Of a stretch of 64,000 bases of DNA, positions 12,196 through 25,377 are shown one piece after another. Under the pieces are notes generated by a model. That model saw nothing but the letters and a program-made list of their open reading frames with translations. It searched no databases and had not been told where the DNA came from. Position 1 is the stretch's first letter. The number at the start of each line of letters is the position of its first letter. Made by a program: the position numbers and the translations under genes. This DNA comes from Platynereis dumerilii (Eukaryota; Annelida; Polychaeta; Phyllodocida; Nereididae): the NCBI GenBank assembly GCA_026936325.1, contig JAPTHN010000004.1, positions 34,029,776 through 34,093,775 of the forward strand. The letters are read 5' to 3'.

Positions 12196-12460
12196 ACCTT
12201 CATCCCTGTTGATGGCCATCACCGTTCTCTTTATCCTGTGGACTTCTCTCGTGTGTCTCCTCCTCCGATTCTATTCAGTGAAGGTTGTTTTCTGCTTTCA
12301 CACCTCTACAATAGTGTATTGTCACTACATCAGTACTGAGGAGGTCTGCTTGCCATGCAAGTAGATGAAAGTCTGTACAGGAAATTCTTACCAACTTCGG
12401 ATTTAGAAAAAGAAAAACTTGGAATGAGAAGAAAGCGCATGATTTGGACAACTATAAGTA
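12196..12460. other. Left flank of the nested element stack
   Basis: A plus-strand frame around 12200-12365 gives a hydrophobic stretch (LLMAITVLFILWTSL) that looks membrane-like, but nothing else supports a gene. The last bases before element A read 'tggacaactataag'. Confidence 0.3.
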
Positions 12461-12945
12461 GGGTAAAAGTGGGTAATATGACGCATGTGGGTAATATCAC
12501 GCACCAAACATAATTGCTATTGCAAGCTCAAGCTATGTGTGAGATCTTCCACGTTAGAAATGAAAAATGTGCAATAGATCTTTTTGACACTGCCTGATGG
12601 TATATTGTGCTTGACATTGTCACTGACAAGCTTGCAGGAGGATTTTAAGAATTTTGCGTAATTTTTACCGATTTTAGTGCATTTTTTATACAAAATTCAT
12701 GAAGTAAACTGTAAGCTTTGCTACTGCTATTTAGGTAATGCATTGAGTGGAAAATTATGACGTGGGAAAGGCATTAATTGAGAATTCAAACATTTATTAC
12801 ACACAATGTTGGCCTCAAAGAAGTCACTTTTATTCATGTAAGTGGCACTGATCTGGGGTAATATCACTCATGTTTCAGTGGTTGTATCACGCATGTTTTA
12901 AGGGTAATATCACGCAAATTTGGGTATTATCACGCACCTTTTTTC
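12461..12945 (+). repeat. Element A left arm with ATCACGCA motif cluster
   Basis: The motif '(gg)taatatcacgca' or a close variant occurs at the terminus, near 12490, near 12860-12875, at 12884-12897, near 12903-12916 and near 12925-12938. Arrays of this kind near transposon ends are often transposase-binding sites; that role is inferred here. Confidence 0.65.
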
Positions 12946-13183
12946 TGCGAGTTAGTGGCATCTTTTTGATGAGCCCTGCAGTCAAAGTTTTACATTTGTC
13001 CCTCAACTTCAGACTCGACTCGTCTTTTGCGATTTTTGGAGGTTTGTGAAGGTTCTGATAGGCATGGTACGGTACATTGTATTTGGCAAACCCCCCTGAC
13101 TTTAAATGCTGAAGCCACTTTACACATATATTTAGTAGTTAGATCAATAGCAGAAATGATAACTTGATTAAAAGAAGTTAGAA

Positions 13184-13285
13184 GGATAGGTAAATAATAG
13201 AGAGATAGATAGAGATACGTGTGCTGCATTGTGCATATAGACAGATAGACAGAGAGATGATAGATAGAGAGACAGCAGACAGAAG
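13184..13285. repeat. Degenerate (GATA)n/(GACA)n microsatellite
   Basis: Runs of 'gatagata' and 'gacagatagaca' dominate this interval in the left arm of A. The open frame on the minus strand here is a by-product of the repeat. Confidence 0.8.
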
Positions 13286-13681
13286 GAAATAATATAATAT
13301 ACATGTATGCATATAAACTGAACCAAATAAAAAACGCAAAACTGTTCCCAGGGCTTTATTTTTCTAAATATGTTTCATATGGGCAGTGGAGTGTATGCGT
13401 CAGTGTAATCAGGTGTCAAAGGACTCAGTTGGATAAAATCACTCAAGTGTGACAATTTTCACATGTCTGTGACAAAGTTTATCACATTGGGGTACGGTAA
13501 GTGGAAAGGGGTATTAGGCATCCCTTAGGGCAAATCTAATGATTCCATGTGAAAGCTTGAAGAAAATGATGCAAAAGGCCATACAATTCACTTCATTTAC
13601 TGCCACCTGACTTGCAAAAAAATTATTTTTGAGATGTCAGGTGAAAGTTTTCCACACACAATGATATTCCAATTGAACAAT

Positions 13682-14361
13682 TGTCACCACTGAGGCTTAT
13701 ACCCTCAGTGCTGTCTTTCTGTCTTCAGATTATTCCTTCCTTGCCCATTCACCTGCCTCTTCTCCAATCTCATTAAATGCCTCTAATAATAATGTTTAAT
13801 TTAAAGTAGCAATATTGAATAATGTTATATACATATTAATTAATTAAGCGATGCCCGCTTTATTATTGTATAATCGTTAATCAGATTAAAGTATCAATAT
13901 ATCATATTCACACCACTCCATGGTAGTTTCCATGGCAACTGCTAGGATTAGCTGTACTTGCGCATGCACAAACGGAACGGCTAAAGATAGAAAATAACCT
14001 AGGGTTGCTCAGGCAGAAGGGGAGAGGCCTTTGCCCGCGGAGGCTGGGTTCTCCTCGGCTCCCTGATGTTTAGGACGGGCATCAGGTAGGAGGCAGGTGA
14101 GGTGAGAGTTAAGGCAAGATTATGGCAGAACAGGTTTATTAAGATTAGCAGGATGTTCGTTTGTTGATTGACATGAATGTAATTGTTCTGTATTAAAGAA
14201 GTATTGGACTCTTAATGGTCATGCCTCTGGTATTTCTTGAGTAGGTGTTTCATGGCGACAAGTGTTGAGGTGTCTCCCGCAGGATCCCCGGTAATGAGTC
14301 CATCTACTCAGTAACATCAATTAGCTACCTCTGAGAGTGAGAGAAACATACGAAGATGGCA
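13682..14361 (+). repeat. Left (5') LTR, 680 bp
   Basis: It begins TGTCACCACTGAGG and ends GAAGATGGCA. The first 30 bases form a hairpin, CACTGAGG pairing with CCTCAGTG. It interrupts the left arm of element B. Confidence 0.8.
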
Positions 14362-15471
14362 TGGAGGAGAGTCCGGTCTGCGGCTTCTTTGCACTTGTTT
14401 GTCGTGTCACACTGTCTCTTGATTTATCATGCAATTCAAAATTTTCCAAAAATCTTAGTATCAATTGTAAATGATTCTGCAGTGCACCAGCTACTCTACA
14501 TAGGTGGCGCACTGAATATCATGCAGCAGCCTCACTTGCTCCATCACTTCTGCTCTGCTAGCACTGCCTCTTGTCGCTCTCCTGACCACTTGCCTCCACC
14601 CACTGCAAATGTTGGACCGATGACAGCTGCACTCACGATCTTTGGTTTCATCCCTCGCATCCGATGACACACAGCACCGTCTTCCTACTTTCGGTAAGAG
14701 CTCTCTTTTGTTGGCGGAGTTTTAAAGTGAAAAGGCAATCATTCATCTCAATCACATACTTGGGGCTTTTTTCATTCATTTTCCTCTTTAGTGTACATTT
14801 GTAATTCAACAAGCTCATTTGTAATTCAACAAGGTCAAGCAATCAGGTCCCCATGTGACCATATTGCTATACCTTTGCTCATGAACGAGATGCAACACTG
14901 CTAGTTTCTTTTTCAAATATTATTATTTACTTTCTCTATTTTGTAATATAGTGAATACACCGACAGGGCGAACAATTGGGTGCAACTATTTGTTTCTCAT
15001 GTTTTCATGTCCTTAATGACATTTATTTCATGTAATTACTTGCCTACTATTTTACCTATTTTACCTGCACACCAATATATGTTCAGGGTACTTGCATAAA
15101 GCTCTAGGAACCATAGCTATCCCCATCATCCTCTTTAAGCTATTTACCTTTCTATTACATTTTATACCTGTCACATTGGCATACATTCACATTCACTTCT
15201 CATTCTCATAGAAATTACATTGTGAGGCACTACACATTGCAGACACTTTTGTAGCTATCCTACATGAAACTTATTTGTGCCACATTTCTGTCTATTTTAC
15301 TGTCAAGGGCATAGGTCACTTTTGGGCAATAGTTTGTTGACTATAGATCTAAACAGCATCTGGTAAACAGATCTGGAGTCAGCGTGACTCTGGGCACATT
15401 AGGTCAGCATATTCTCACAACCTTTCAGGACTGGCATTGATTTCAAATATTGGCATCTAGTTACCTTTATC
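14362..15471. other. LTR element leader region, no clear gene
   Basis: Starts with TGGAGGAGAGTCC, a candidate primer-binding site because it opens with TGG. A 103-residue frame at 14356-14667 crosses the LTR boundary and has no recognised Gag motif. Confidence 0.4.
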
Positions 15472-15849
15472 ATGAGCCAACCTCCCCACAAACATGGCAA
15501 AGCAGGCCAATATTCTGCCGGCCGTTATCCTCCAGGCCCGCGTCCTTTTCATGGTCGCGAGTGTTTTCGGTGTGGCATCACCTGTTATGCCTGTGGACAG
15601 ACCGGTCACCGAGCTATTGAATGCCCTCGATTTATTCGGGTGGTTGTGTATTATCCTAGAGTAAGCCATTATGGTCCGGCAGCCCTGCCACATCGTGAGC
15701 AGTCTTTCTATGCCACTAATAATTTCATTGACAGTAATCAACAGCCGAGCCAATCTTTCAATGGCTATAATAGACAGCAGAGGCAACCTTCCAATGCCAA
15801 TTATAACATTAGGCATTCCAGGCCTGCAAACAGTATCCGCCGCCAATGA
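15472..15849 (+). CDS. Gag-like nucleocapsid fragment with a CCHC zinc knuckle
   Basis: A 125-residue frame contains CYACGQTGHRAIEC at residues 38-51, a textbook C-x2-C-x4-H-x4-C knuckle, preceded by an isolated 'CFRCG'. The N-terminal part is rich in Pro, Gly, His and Arg. The C-terminal part is rich in Gln, Asn and Arg ('NGYNRQQRQPSNAN'), as in RNA-binding nucleocapsid tails. It lies 1.1 kb inside the left LTR, where gag is expected. It is much shorter than a full Gag and has no capsid region I can recognise, so it is a remnant or a minimal protein of a non-autonomous element. The overlapping minus-strand frame is a shadow. Confidence 0.6.
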   Translation: MSQPPHKHGKAGQYSAGRYPPGPRPFHGRECFRCGITCYACGQTGHRAIECPRFIRVVVYYPRVSHYGPAALPHREQSFYATNNFIDSNQQPSQSFNGYNRQQRQPSNANYNIRHSRPANSIRRQ

Positions 15850-18304
15850 CATCTATATAGATAGCTATATCATGGTTAACTAACGGGTCATCTTAATTGT
15901 AACATGACAAATGTCGTTGTAATATCACATTTGAGATGGTACACAATGGTAAAACGTTGCTGGCACCACATATTTCATTAATGATTTTAGAGAAGCTTCC
16001 ACCTTCATGCTAAGTACATCAAATTAGAGCCAAATGCAGGAATGTTGTGTGATATATTGTGTATAATGACTTAAATTAATTTCAAGAGGTAAGAAGAGGT
16101 ATTTCCTCAGTTAAGAGAAGGACCTACATCTGTAGAGCATTTATTGACTTTCTGGCAATTTCAAATTAAACACATATCCAAATTAAATTTTGACCAAAAG
16201 CTATGCTTCTTTTGGGATTTGTCTGAGACTAAGTTAATTCTTTAGCCTGGTGTTTTCTTTCAATATTCAATCATGGCTTGTTTTATAGGTGTTTGCACAC
16301 TTGGTGTGGATGATTGTGTTAAGATCATACTGATGCTACCTTTTATAAAGATATCTATACTTTGGGCCCATAAAAGTTTCTGTGCTTTGCTTTGGCATAA
16401 GAAACCCTAAATCGTTCATATGTACAATGTTGAAATTTAATATAACATCATTTAGACGGGTAAAGTTACATTCATATATAACCCTTTGTAGGGAGCCAAC
16501 ATAATTTCTTGTAACATGTTGCAATTCACCGAAAGCAGGGAATATTTTCAAAATTCCATGTTAATTTTGGGTTATGGATCTGATTTTGTTGTCATACGGT
16601 AAGGGATATGCTTTGATTCAGATCAATTTTAATATAGGCTGCAATTCATCAAATACTACCTTTAAAAAAGTACTAATTATGAGTCAATACGGCTGATTAG
16701 ATCTAATAGTGATGATGCAATGGATGAGTCCTAGGCAAATTGTCCCTGTCAATGTCCATGAAGTGGTATTTTATTGATCATATTACATGTTAAGCTTATT
16801 AATTATATACACCACTAACTATATACATAAAATTGATTACACACATGTTATAAGTAGCTAAAATCAGGTGAGCATATTATTACAAACGTATACAAGTAAT
16901 AGTACTTTAGGATTAAAAAGAGCACTCAGCAAAAGATTACAATAAATGCAAATTAGGTTCCAGCCATCCAAATAGTTATAAAATAAAGTTGACGTTACAC
17001 ACCAATTAATATACATAACAGTCAATGAAATAAATACACCACTTATACTGATCACAAATAAATAGCCATTTCAGCTTATTAAGAAAATTATGAGTAAACT
17101 AGCATAGTACCCGTGATGCAGGCAATCAAACTATCTGTCTGTGTACATTAAGAATGTTTAGAAGGTGTGTATTTGTAAGAAATGCAGGCACTGCACCTTT
17201 TGCTAAATCAGTGAAACGGGAGTTGAAACATTTGAGAAGAAGGATACTGATGAAGAATTACTAATAAGCATAGCTACTGGTATAATATGAAGATTTGAAG
17301 GGACGAAACACATGTAAGTTTATTGCAGGCATTAAGTGTAGAAAAGCTGTATGCAAAATGTCATAGTAAATTGGGTGATCAGTAATTTGGCTGAAGCGGC
17401 GTAAAATTATGCATGACCTTTTGATCTATCTTCTATAAATCTATCTATGTATCTAATATATTGAAATATAGGCAACATTAAAAGCTGTCAAAGAAAAGTG
17501 TAGGTTATATTGTAGATATTACATAACAGTAATGGAAAGCATGATTTGGGTGTAGATTGATTGTTCACTTTTACATAGGCCTAATCATCAGCTTGGAGGA
17601 TCATGTTACTTCAATTTTGTTGTGTTTTGTTGTTGTCTGTGTTGAGGGGTGATTTTGCACTAAGCATATCATTGATCATTATGAGCGCAGGCTGTTCTGG
17701 TCATTAAAAGTACCCCTACCGAAATACATAGGCTGAGTGAGTGTAGCCCTGGGAGCATGAGCAGCTGAAGGAACAGTGCTCTAATGCTGTGGGTTGTTTT
17801 TCCATGCATGAGGTGACATTTGAAGGCAGATTGTACAGGAATGAGAGAGTTTTGAGGGAAAACAGAGCTTTATGCGGGGAAGATGTCAATGCCAATAGAC
17901 ATGCGAAATTTGGTGATGATTGAGAGAGAAATGGCTGAGAAATGAGGGTAACAGCAAAGAAATAAAGATAGTGTAATTATATATGGATATATATATAAGA
18001 CATAATCCAAAGACATATAAGACATAATCCAAAGACATACAACTTAACAAATTCATAGATTAATTAATATGCAACAGACATCCCAGTTAACAAATTTATA
18101 GATTACTTAATACATGCTTGATTTACTACATGCTTGATATTTCATATTTCATCATTATTTACAAAAACATGCATCAAATTACATACTTCTCAAATAGAGT
18201 GATTTTCTATTGGCCTTTAAAAGTAAAATTTTATATTCAGAAGAGAAATTATTGTATACATATCGAAGAGCTCACTTTAACAACTTTTCATGTTGTATAG
18301 AATC
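15850..18304. other. LTR element interior, AT-rich, no recognised gene
   Basis: The 71-residue minus-strand frame at 16336-16551 and others have no family signature. A short duplicated phrase 'agacataatccaaagacata' lies at 17998-18040. Confidence 0.4.
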
Positions 18305-19360
18305 ATTCAGACTACAAAAATGATAAATAGAATTGCTATACTTTCGATTAAAGAGTCACCAATTTTAAATACAATATTTTGGTTACTTCTACTTAGTGTC
18401 ATACATTGGAATTTTGAAGGATTAGCCTTCATAAAATTATCTTGAAACCAACTAACAGAGATTTGTGATGCTTCTTAACGGGTTGATTTTACAGTAGATG
18501 GATCTTGATGACAAACAGCTAAAGTATTGTCATCTGCATAATTGAAGACATCACACTTGGTACATAATAACCATAATAAATCATTTGTGCAAACTTTGAA
18601 TAAAACAGGGCCAACAATCGATCCCTGAGGAACACCTCTTTCTAAATACAACCTACTGTTTCATTTTTATCAAGTGCACATTCCCAACTTCCTACACATT
18701 TAAGAATAACATTTTCATACCAGTAACATTTTCTATATGCTGACAAGTCCGGTGAGATAATGTTAGAAAAATAAGCATTCATTTGGTCATACATTAAACC
18801 CTCGACTACTTTAGACATAATTGTGAGTAAACTAACAGGTCTGTAATTGCCTTTATAATAACAATCATCCTTTTAAATAAATAAAAAACAATGGTGATGC
18901 TTCAGTCCTATTTAGATCATGAGGATTTATACTTTGAACAATGCTATGGTTAATTACACCCATTAAATTAAAAACTAGGACTTTAGCACCTATTTTTGCA
19001 ATTTTTGCTGGAATGACATCACACTACTATGACTCGTATAATGATTAATAACATCAACAACAAGCATGTTTAACACAAATTTTAAGATATCCTGATTTCT
19101 AGATATTCCAGGTATTTTAACCCAGTCTGTTTTATAAACAAGTGTTTGCCAATGCTTGCTTGATGCATACTCTTAAACTGTTTACATCTTGTGCTTCTGA
19201 CTATCAACTTCAGAAACCTCTGCTGTCTGTGTTTATCACCCTCCTCTTTAGAACCTTTTCTTTAAGTGTGATCGTGATATGACTGGAAATACTGTTTTTC
19301 TTTGATAAAAAGCTCTGGATACCGACCGAAAGGTCAGCCTTTCTTTGCTAGGATTTCACT
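18305..19360 (-). mobile_element. CR1/L2-like LINE fragment (reverse transcriptase), dead
   Basis: Read on the minus strand, in order: 'VIPAKIAKIGAKVLV' (RT motif 0 region), 'NYRPVSLLTIMSKVVEGLM' (motif 1), 'AYRKCYWYENVILK', then 'GVPQGSIVGPVLF' (motif B), the catalytic 'NYADDNTL' (+ 18529-18540), and the thumb-side 'WFQDNFMKANPSKFQ'. Stops and frame changes are scattered through it. The block that should carry the first catalytic Asp (motif A) is deleted: 'DKNETVG' joins almost directly to 'YLERGVPQG' near 18655. The element is 5'-truncated; no endonuclease was found. Spacing and phrases fit the CR1/L2/Rex group. Confidence 0.8.
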
Positions 19361-22020
19361 ATATTGACTTAACTATAATGCCCTTCTAATTACTTTAACA
19401 ACACATACATGAATTCTATCTCCATGCACTAAGGTTGCATTAAGGGCATAAAGCCAGAGAAAAGCCTTATTAAATTGGAATACTCATTGTGTTGTTATTT
19501 CCAGTTTTGATTTTTAAGCTAATCTAGTGGGGCGATGTAACCTTTTGCAGTACTCATGTGGCAGTGGACTACGTGATGTCACTGTGTTACACATGAAATT
19601 AACTATGTTTCAAATTTCACAGTATAATGGTACTTTATGATCTAATGACCACATAATGGCAGTAATTTTCATTTAACAGTCATGATTCCAATCAGACAAT
19701 ATTTATTTATACCAATAATTATGACCATCACCATAACTCCAATTACCATTAATATAATTATGTATTTAATAGCATTCGGCAAATTACCTTTATTTTAAAT
19801 ATAATATTTATCTTATTATATCATATTTCAGAATTTGAGAAAAGTAGCGATCTTTTATTTTTCATACAGCCATAGAAATACCTAGAACTACTCTATAACC
19901 TTTTAGCAAAAGAATTTGCAGACTTTTCAGAATCTGCTTACGTAAGTAAAAACACCACTCCAGGTAGTGCTCTAAAACGTTTCCATTGCTCTCCTTTCAC
20001 AGGAACGGCACACCCTAAACAAGTTTATTCACCCCTCCTTCCAAAGTTACTTTCTATTTATCAGATTTAGTAAGCTAAAACGTTTTCCTAGCCAAACCTA
20101 CTTGAGAAACGTCTTCCCCCATTCCTCATGTTTACTTAAGCTAAACTTACTGTAGTTTCGTTTGTCCATTTGCCAGACGATACTTCATGTCTTGCATTTT
20201 ACCTCCTCCATGTGTTTATCCCACATGACACATTATTCCTTCCAGAACACATATCGGCTACAGACACACACTTTATAGTGTCTCACCAGTCACCTCCGCG
20301 GTATGTGAATAACACACCAGTCAGACTCCTCAGTCAACATTCCTTGCATAGTCAACTATAGTCGTTGTTATTTGCGATGCCACCTTGTGTTGGAATTACA
20401 CATCCCTAAGAGTAATTGCACAATTACAAACCCTGACTTAGACATCAAAAGTCAAAAATATCAAAGTAAGTTTTCAAGATAAAATAACGACTATAAATTG
20501 CTTTATGTCTCATCAATGCTAAATGGCTGCAATAACTGTTGTCTCCAGTAAAGTTTTTAATTGCCATTTCTGCATGTTTCCACATGCTGCCACATATGGT
20601 CTCATAAACGTCCAACATTTCTTCCATAATTCCTTATCCATAACTTATGTCATGGTCCCCCAGGCTTTCATTTTGCAATAATACCTAAGTAACGCTACGC
20701 GGTCTGATGCAACCTCAACTTTGCCTAATGAACAGGCGCTTGCATCACTTTCCTGGTCTGTTTGCAACTGATCTTTCCTTGGGACATATCAAGCCATATG
20801 GCGAATTCAATCACCATAGACGCATATCAATACGCACAGTTGCCACCGCACATGCCTAGGTGCACAAAGTCCATTATGACCACCAAAATATCAGTAACAA
20901 CCACTGACTCATATGTAATCCTCCAATGACGATGTCCACCACACTACACATATACCACTGCCTCCGTCGTCGTTATTAAATATGATAATTAATGATAATG
21001 AATGATAACTTCTTAAGCATCAACGCTGAACAAATGAGTCATTTGCACACAACAACGATCTCCTAAAAGTCGCATCATAAAACCATGGATGCATTGGGCT
21101 ATTCTTTCTTGTTTTCTCAAGGCTTATACGATGCACTCCTCCTTCCTTGTTTCAGCTTTTGAGTACGTAATGCATTGTCATCGTCTGGATTTCCTTCAGC
21201 CACGCTTGGCTTGGTCATCGTCCAAAAATTTCTTGTGCACTACTAACAAGACCTCAGCCTCCAAGCTTCATCAAGTAAAATATCCTCTTCATAAAGCTTC
21301 ACTATAGCATTCTTCCATAGTTTTCCATTTAGAGATCTCTGACAATGATTTCCTTTTGGACCTGCCAGACAGGGCGGCAGTCATCCTACAGTACTTTCAT
21401 CTTGTCTTTTGCCAATTTGATAATAGTAGTGAGATTGGATCCGACTATGTTCAATCAGTGATTGGAGTGCCTGACGAGTCCTTTGGGCAATCACACCGTT
21501 TCATCCTTTTCGGTATTGTCCTTGTTCTGATTGGAATACAGATTCACTCTCCTTTTGAATCGAATGCTTCCAAGTTCCCAACAAAACAAGTATACAGCTC
21601 TCCACCGATATAATTCAAGATCACGTTTAGGATCTTCAATTCTAGATTCGAAGAGAAATTAATTGAAATACAGTACTCAATATACGGACAGTGCTATATC
21701 GACATAATGATAACAGAACTGTACAATAACAGTGTTAACTTAACCTTCATGGTCTTACTCTGGAATCTATGCATCATACAACGAATGTATGGCAGTAAAA
21801 GTGAAGTCTCCACGTAAGCACTTTCCCTCAAATTTCACAAGTTTTCTTTTGTGCTGACCATTCACAAATGTTCATGGTTACCAGCATACAAGAACAATAT
21901 TCAGGTATTCTTTCCTTTCGTTACAAGGCTGACCATCGTGTTACCATTGTACATGAGGTACATCTTATCTCTTACCATCCAATAAATACATTATATTCCA
22001 ATTCCAATTACAAGTCATTC
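19361..22020. other. LTR element interior, no recognised gene
   Basis: Several frames of 60-85 residues (20170, 20445 minus, 21089, 21356) have no domain. I looked for RT, protease and integrase motifs by eye and saw none, but a diverged pol could be missed. Confidence 0.4.
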
Positions 22021-22035
22021 TTTATATGAAGTTCA

Positions 22036-22149
22036 TTGCAGTGTCCCTGCGATTCGAACTCGCGACCTCGCACATACCCTTTCTTCCTACAAAATCAAAA
22101 CCTTAACGTTAGTGTCCGGGCGCGCTGCCAATGTCGCCACCGAGTCCAC
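22036..22149 (-). repeat. tRNA-like sequence (SINE head or tRNA pseudogene)
   Basis: On the minus strand an A-box-like TGGCGACATTGG is followed by a B-box-like GAGTTCGAATCGC. The two boxes are farther apart than in a real tRNA and no cloverleaf closes, so this is a retroposed derivative. Confidence 0.5.
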
Positions 22150-22485
22150 TGATTTGTAGCTCTTATAATTGCATCAAATTAATTTCATCTTTTCTTCCAC
22201 ATTCAGTGTTGTCATAAGCTGACAAATGCACGAAGTTTATTGTATCTTCTTAGCTCTTTTAATATCATATCGTCCAACCTGATTGCATTAACTTCCTCTC
22301 TTTTCATACAAATTTAATATTTAGATTGTTACAGCACATTTATTTTGGCCACGTGCATGAATCATTACTCGCTATCTTCAGTGTCTATTTTTAGATCACT
22401 CTCTCAATCTGAAATGAAAACGAGGCTCTCCGCCAGCTCAGCAGCATACATCGGTCACTAGAAGTCTTAAAAATATGCTGTTGGC

Positions 22486-22700
22486 CGGTTCGGCCTTGGT
22501 CTAGGGGTAAAGTCTTCGCGTCTTAATTGACCAGCCAGCTCTCTCGCAAGACGGAGTTGAACTTCGTTGCTTCGAATCCCGTCCAGGACAAGCTTCCTAA
22601 CTCAGAAGCCAAATCTTTAGACACGGAAAAAAATCCGTTGTCACTTCGTCCTTCCCCTCAATTCATGAGGGATATCACTGGAAATTCGAGTACGTAACAA
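22486..22700 (+). mobile_element. tRNA-derived SINE
   Basis: A good A box (TGGTCTAGGGGTAA) and B box (GCTTCGAATCCC) lie about 70 bp apart, with extra sequence between that a tRNA would not have. An unrelated tail ends near 'gagtacgtaac'. Its tail differs from that of the SINE at 1.7 kb, so it is a different family. Confidence 0.6.
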
Positions 22701-24429
22701 GAAATAAATAGCATCAATATAAAGACAAGCAATGGCTCAGTGAGTTACGCTTGAAGATAAACACCTCCCATCCTCCAAAGTCCGAACCAGGCTTTTGTGT
22801 TCATTATTGTGTCTTGTTTATTTCAGTGACAATATGACAGAAGGTTTCCTTCTTTCATTTCCTTCACTTTCTTTCATGTAACAGGGATATTTGCATTAGG
22901 CTTCTTTCATAATAAAAAGTAAAGCAGTTCGATAAAAACTGAAATTCACTTATGAATAATAAAGATACACGGAAATCGACAGAAAATGCCACCTGGCTAT
23001 GAGTTGTCACTTTGGCAATTATGTCCAGTTGCATATGGTATATCCACGTGCATTCCTTCAATAGTTCAATTAGAGTTTTGGGTTTTCATACACATGTCAG
23101 TAAATTGGTAAATACAAGACTCAATTTAATTTTCCTTTCATTACTCCGATGTGAAATGATATCAGTAACGTTGCTTGGAAATGGTAATATTTCGATAAGT
23201 TTAGTGAAATATAAAGCCCACTTCATGGAGACCCTGGTCCAGGTAAAACGGGACCAAGTCCTACTACTAACACACTACTACTATATCTACTGATAATACC
23301 TATTTTTAATAATATCACATTATCTTTATATATATATGCACGAGAGCATCATCATATCAACCACAGTCTATTAAATTGGATATCACATAGCATTACACTC
23401 TTTCAATGGAAAAAAACTGTGACCAGTAGAAGTGAAGCTATTCTAATTTGGGCCCTGCCGCTTGTTTAAGTCTATTTGATTGACACCCATATATAGGAAC
23501 TTCCTCAGGTGAAACTGCTAGACATGAACATACAGTCTATACTTTCAGGCATTTTGGGTGCTTCTAATCTAAGTAGTCAATCGTTTTATCAGTTTATGCC
23601 ACCAGCATGTTTTGTCAGTGTTCCACCTTCTTCAAAAAGATCTATATGGCTATGCTTTCAATATCTTAATCAAGTTCATGGTTCACTGCATAGTCAAACA
23701 AAAATAAGACAAAATCTCAAAAACTATACCTTATGTCATCATATAAAATTCAACTAACCAGTAAAGTAAATTGCTACTTATTAATTTTAGGGAGGGGAGC
23801 ATTACACAGGCAGCCAAGCCTGCCCAGCCAGGCATGGCCAGGCAACTTTGCGTGTTTTACCCTTCTCTTCACCCCCCCCCCCCCACTCCAAACTAAAGGC
23901 TTACAAAACAATTGCTTATATAATTGCACACTATTGCTTATATAATTACACACTATATTTTCAGCACTATATTTCCAGCATAGTGTATGTAAGGTAAGCT
24001 ATGTAACTTGCTATTAATTCCCCGTGGGTCAATTTTGTCCTCCATCAGTTCAATATTTAAGAGTAATAAAATATCACTTTATCATTCGATTATTTCATCA
24101 GCTGTACTACAATTGGAATAAAATAATTTTAGCATCAGATTTATGACTTACCGTTATCAGATCTTGAAAATGTAATTAATTGACAAATCACATGATATTA
24201 CTGTATATGATGAGGCTAATAAAATCTTAGGCCTAATTCTTATGTATTAGCCTGCCGGTGGAAATTTTTCAATTGTAAAGTAAAGAATTGTTTAAATTCA
24301 ATACTTAAATTAGGCCCTGGAATAATTTACAAACATCAATTTAATGCCAAGATATGTGAAACCTAAAATTTCATACAACTTCACAGCTTTTATGCAACAT
24401 TAATGCATTATCTTTGACTGCTACAACCT
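22701..24429. other. LTR element interior, no recognised gene; C-run at 23869
   Basis: A run of about 16 C lies at 23869-23884. Short open frames have no domain. Confidence 0.4.
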
Positions 24430-24451
24430 GGTAACGTACAATGTCTAAGTT

Positions 24452-24947
24452 CTAAAAACTCTGTTTAACAATTAAAATATCTCTTTCTTCACGTTGGGAT
24501 AAAAAGCTTTTCTTGATGGCCATGGAACCGAGACACAAAATATTAGTGATATCACAGTGTACTCTTTTGGAGATTATTCTCAAATTAGCTCCTATCACTG
24601 TATTTGCTTTAAGGATACTAAGATTACACAGGTATTTTACCTTAACATTATCTGACTTCAACATTGTTTGTACTATTCACCCAAAAGTACACAGCACATA
24701 ATTTGCTCGCTGCACCATATCACTCTTTTTTCATTCTAATTTCAGTATTCTCGGACATATTACAGTCAAGATAAGTACCCAGGTGTTTCACAGATGACAC
24801 CCATTTAAGATCTTCATTACACAGTTTCACATTTGGTGAAATTCTATTTTTCCTGCTAAAACTCATACACACTGTTTTCTGTGGATTGTACTGAACACTA
24901 TAATCCACCCTGTCTAATACCATTTGTGGTGGAAAATGGTTCTGCAT
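24452..24947 (-). pseudogene. LINE RT thumb and C-terminal region
   Basis: 'YSVQYNPQKTVCMSFSRKN' and 'WVSSVKHLGTYLDCNM' are the motif D/E and thumb blocks typical of CR1/L2-type LINEs. A frame change near 24720 leads into 'LCNLSILKANTVIGANLR' at 24452-24664, which aligns in position with the family's C-terminal region. The end of the element is not sharply defined; no terminal short repeat was seen. Confidence 0.7.
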
Positions 24948-25377
24948 ATGTTCCTTGCCATCTTGTTCTCATCTTTTGGCGTTTATACATATCTAATATT
25001 GCTCTAAAAATTATTGCTGGAATCCCTCTATCTATTAACAATTTAAACAGCTTGTCATACCTCACACGATCGAATGCTTTAGACGCATCAACAAAACATG
25101 AATAAACATCTGTGTTATGATTGACATAATGCCGAACTACCTCTTTCAACATTAAAGTGCACATGACAGTACTATGGTTCTCTTTAAATGCATATTGCAT
25201 ATTACTGGTATTAAGCATTGGCCTGTACCTCTGAATTATAACAATATCAAGCAATTTAGCAATAGAATTACAAAGAACAATACCTCTATAATTGCTACTA
25301 GTACATGGGTTACCTTTACTATCCTTAGGTATAGACTCAATTGTGCCCATCAACAGCTCTGCAGGATTGATATCCAT
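24898..25377 (-). pseudogene. LINE reverse transcriptase core (fingers and part of palm)
   Basis: The motifs are 'GTIESIPKD', 'NYRGIVLCNSIAKLLD' (motif 1), 'YAFKENHSTVMC' (motif 2), 'FVDASKAFDRVRYDKLF' (motif A with the catalytic Asp) and 'NGIRQGGL' (motif B). The frame then stops. The next 70-80 residues of a LINE RT, including the catalytic Y-x-D-D of motif C, are absent from the DNA: 'IRQGG' runs straight into the 'DYSVQYNPQKT' block in another frame near + 24905. That single deletion removes activity. Confidence 0.9.

Noticed and set aside
12196-12365. Further GPCR-like membrane segment on the plus strand
   Set aside because: One hydrophobic stretch alone, without class A landmark residues, is not enough.
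15457-15852. 131-residue minus-strand frame
   Set aside because: Antisense shadow of the zinc-knuckle frame.
22036-22600. Functional tRNA genes
   Set aside because: A and B boxes are too far apart and no cloverleaf with acceptor stem closes.
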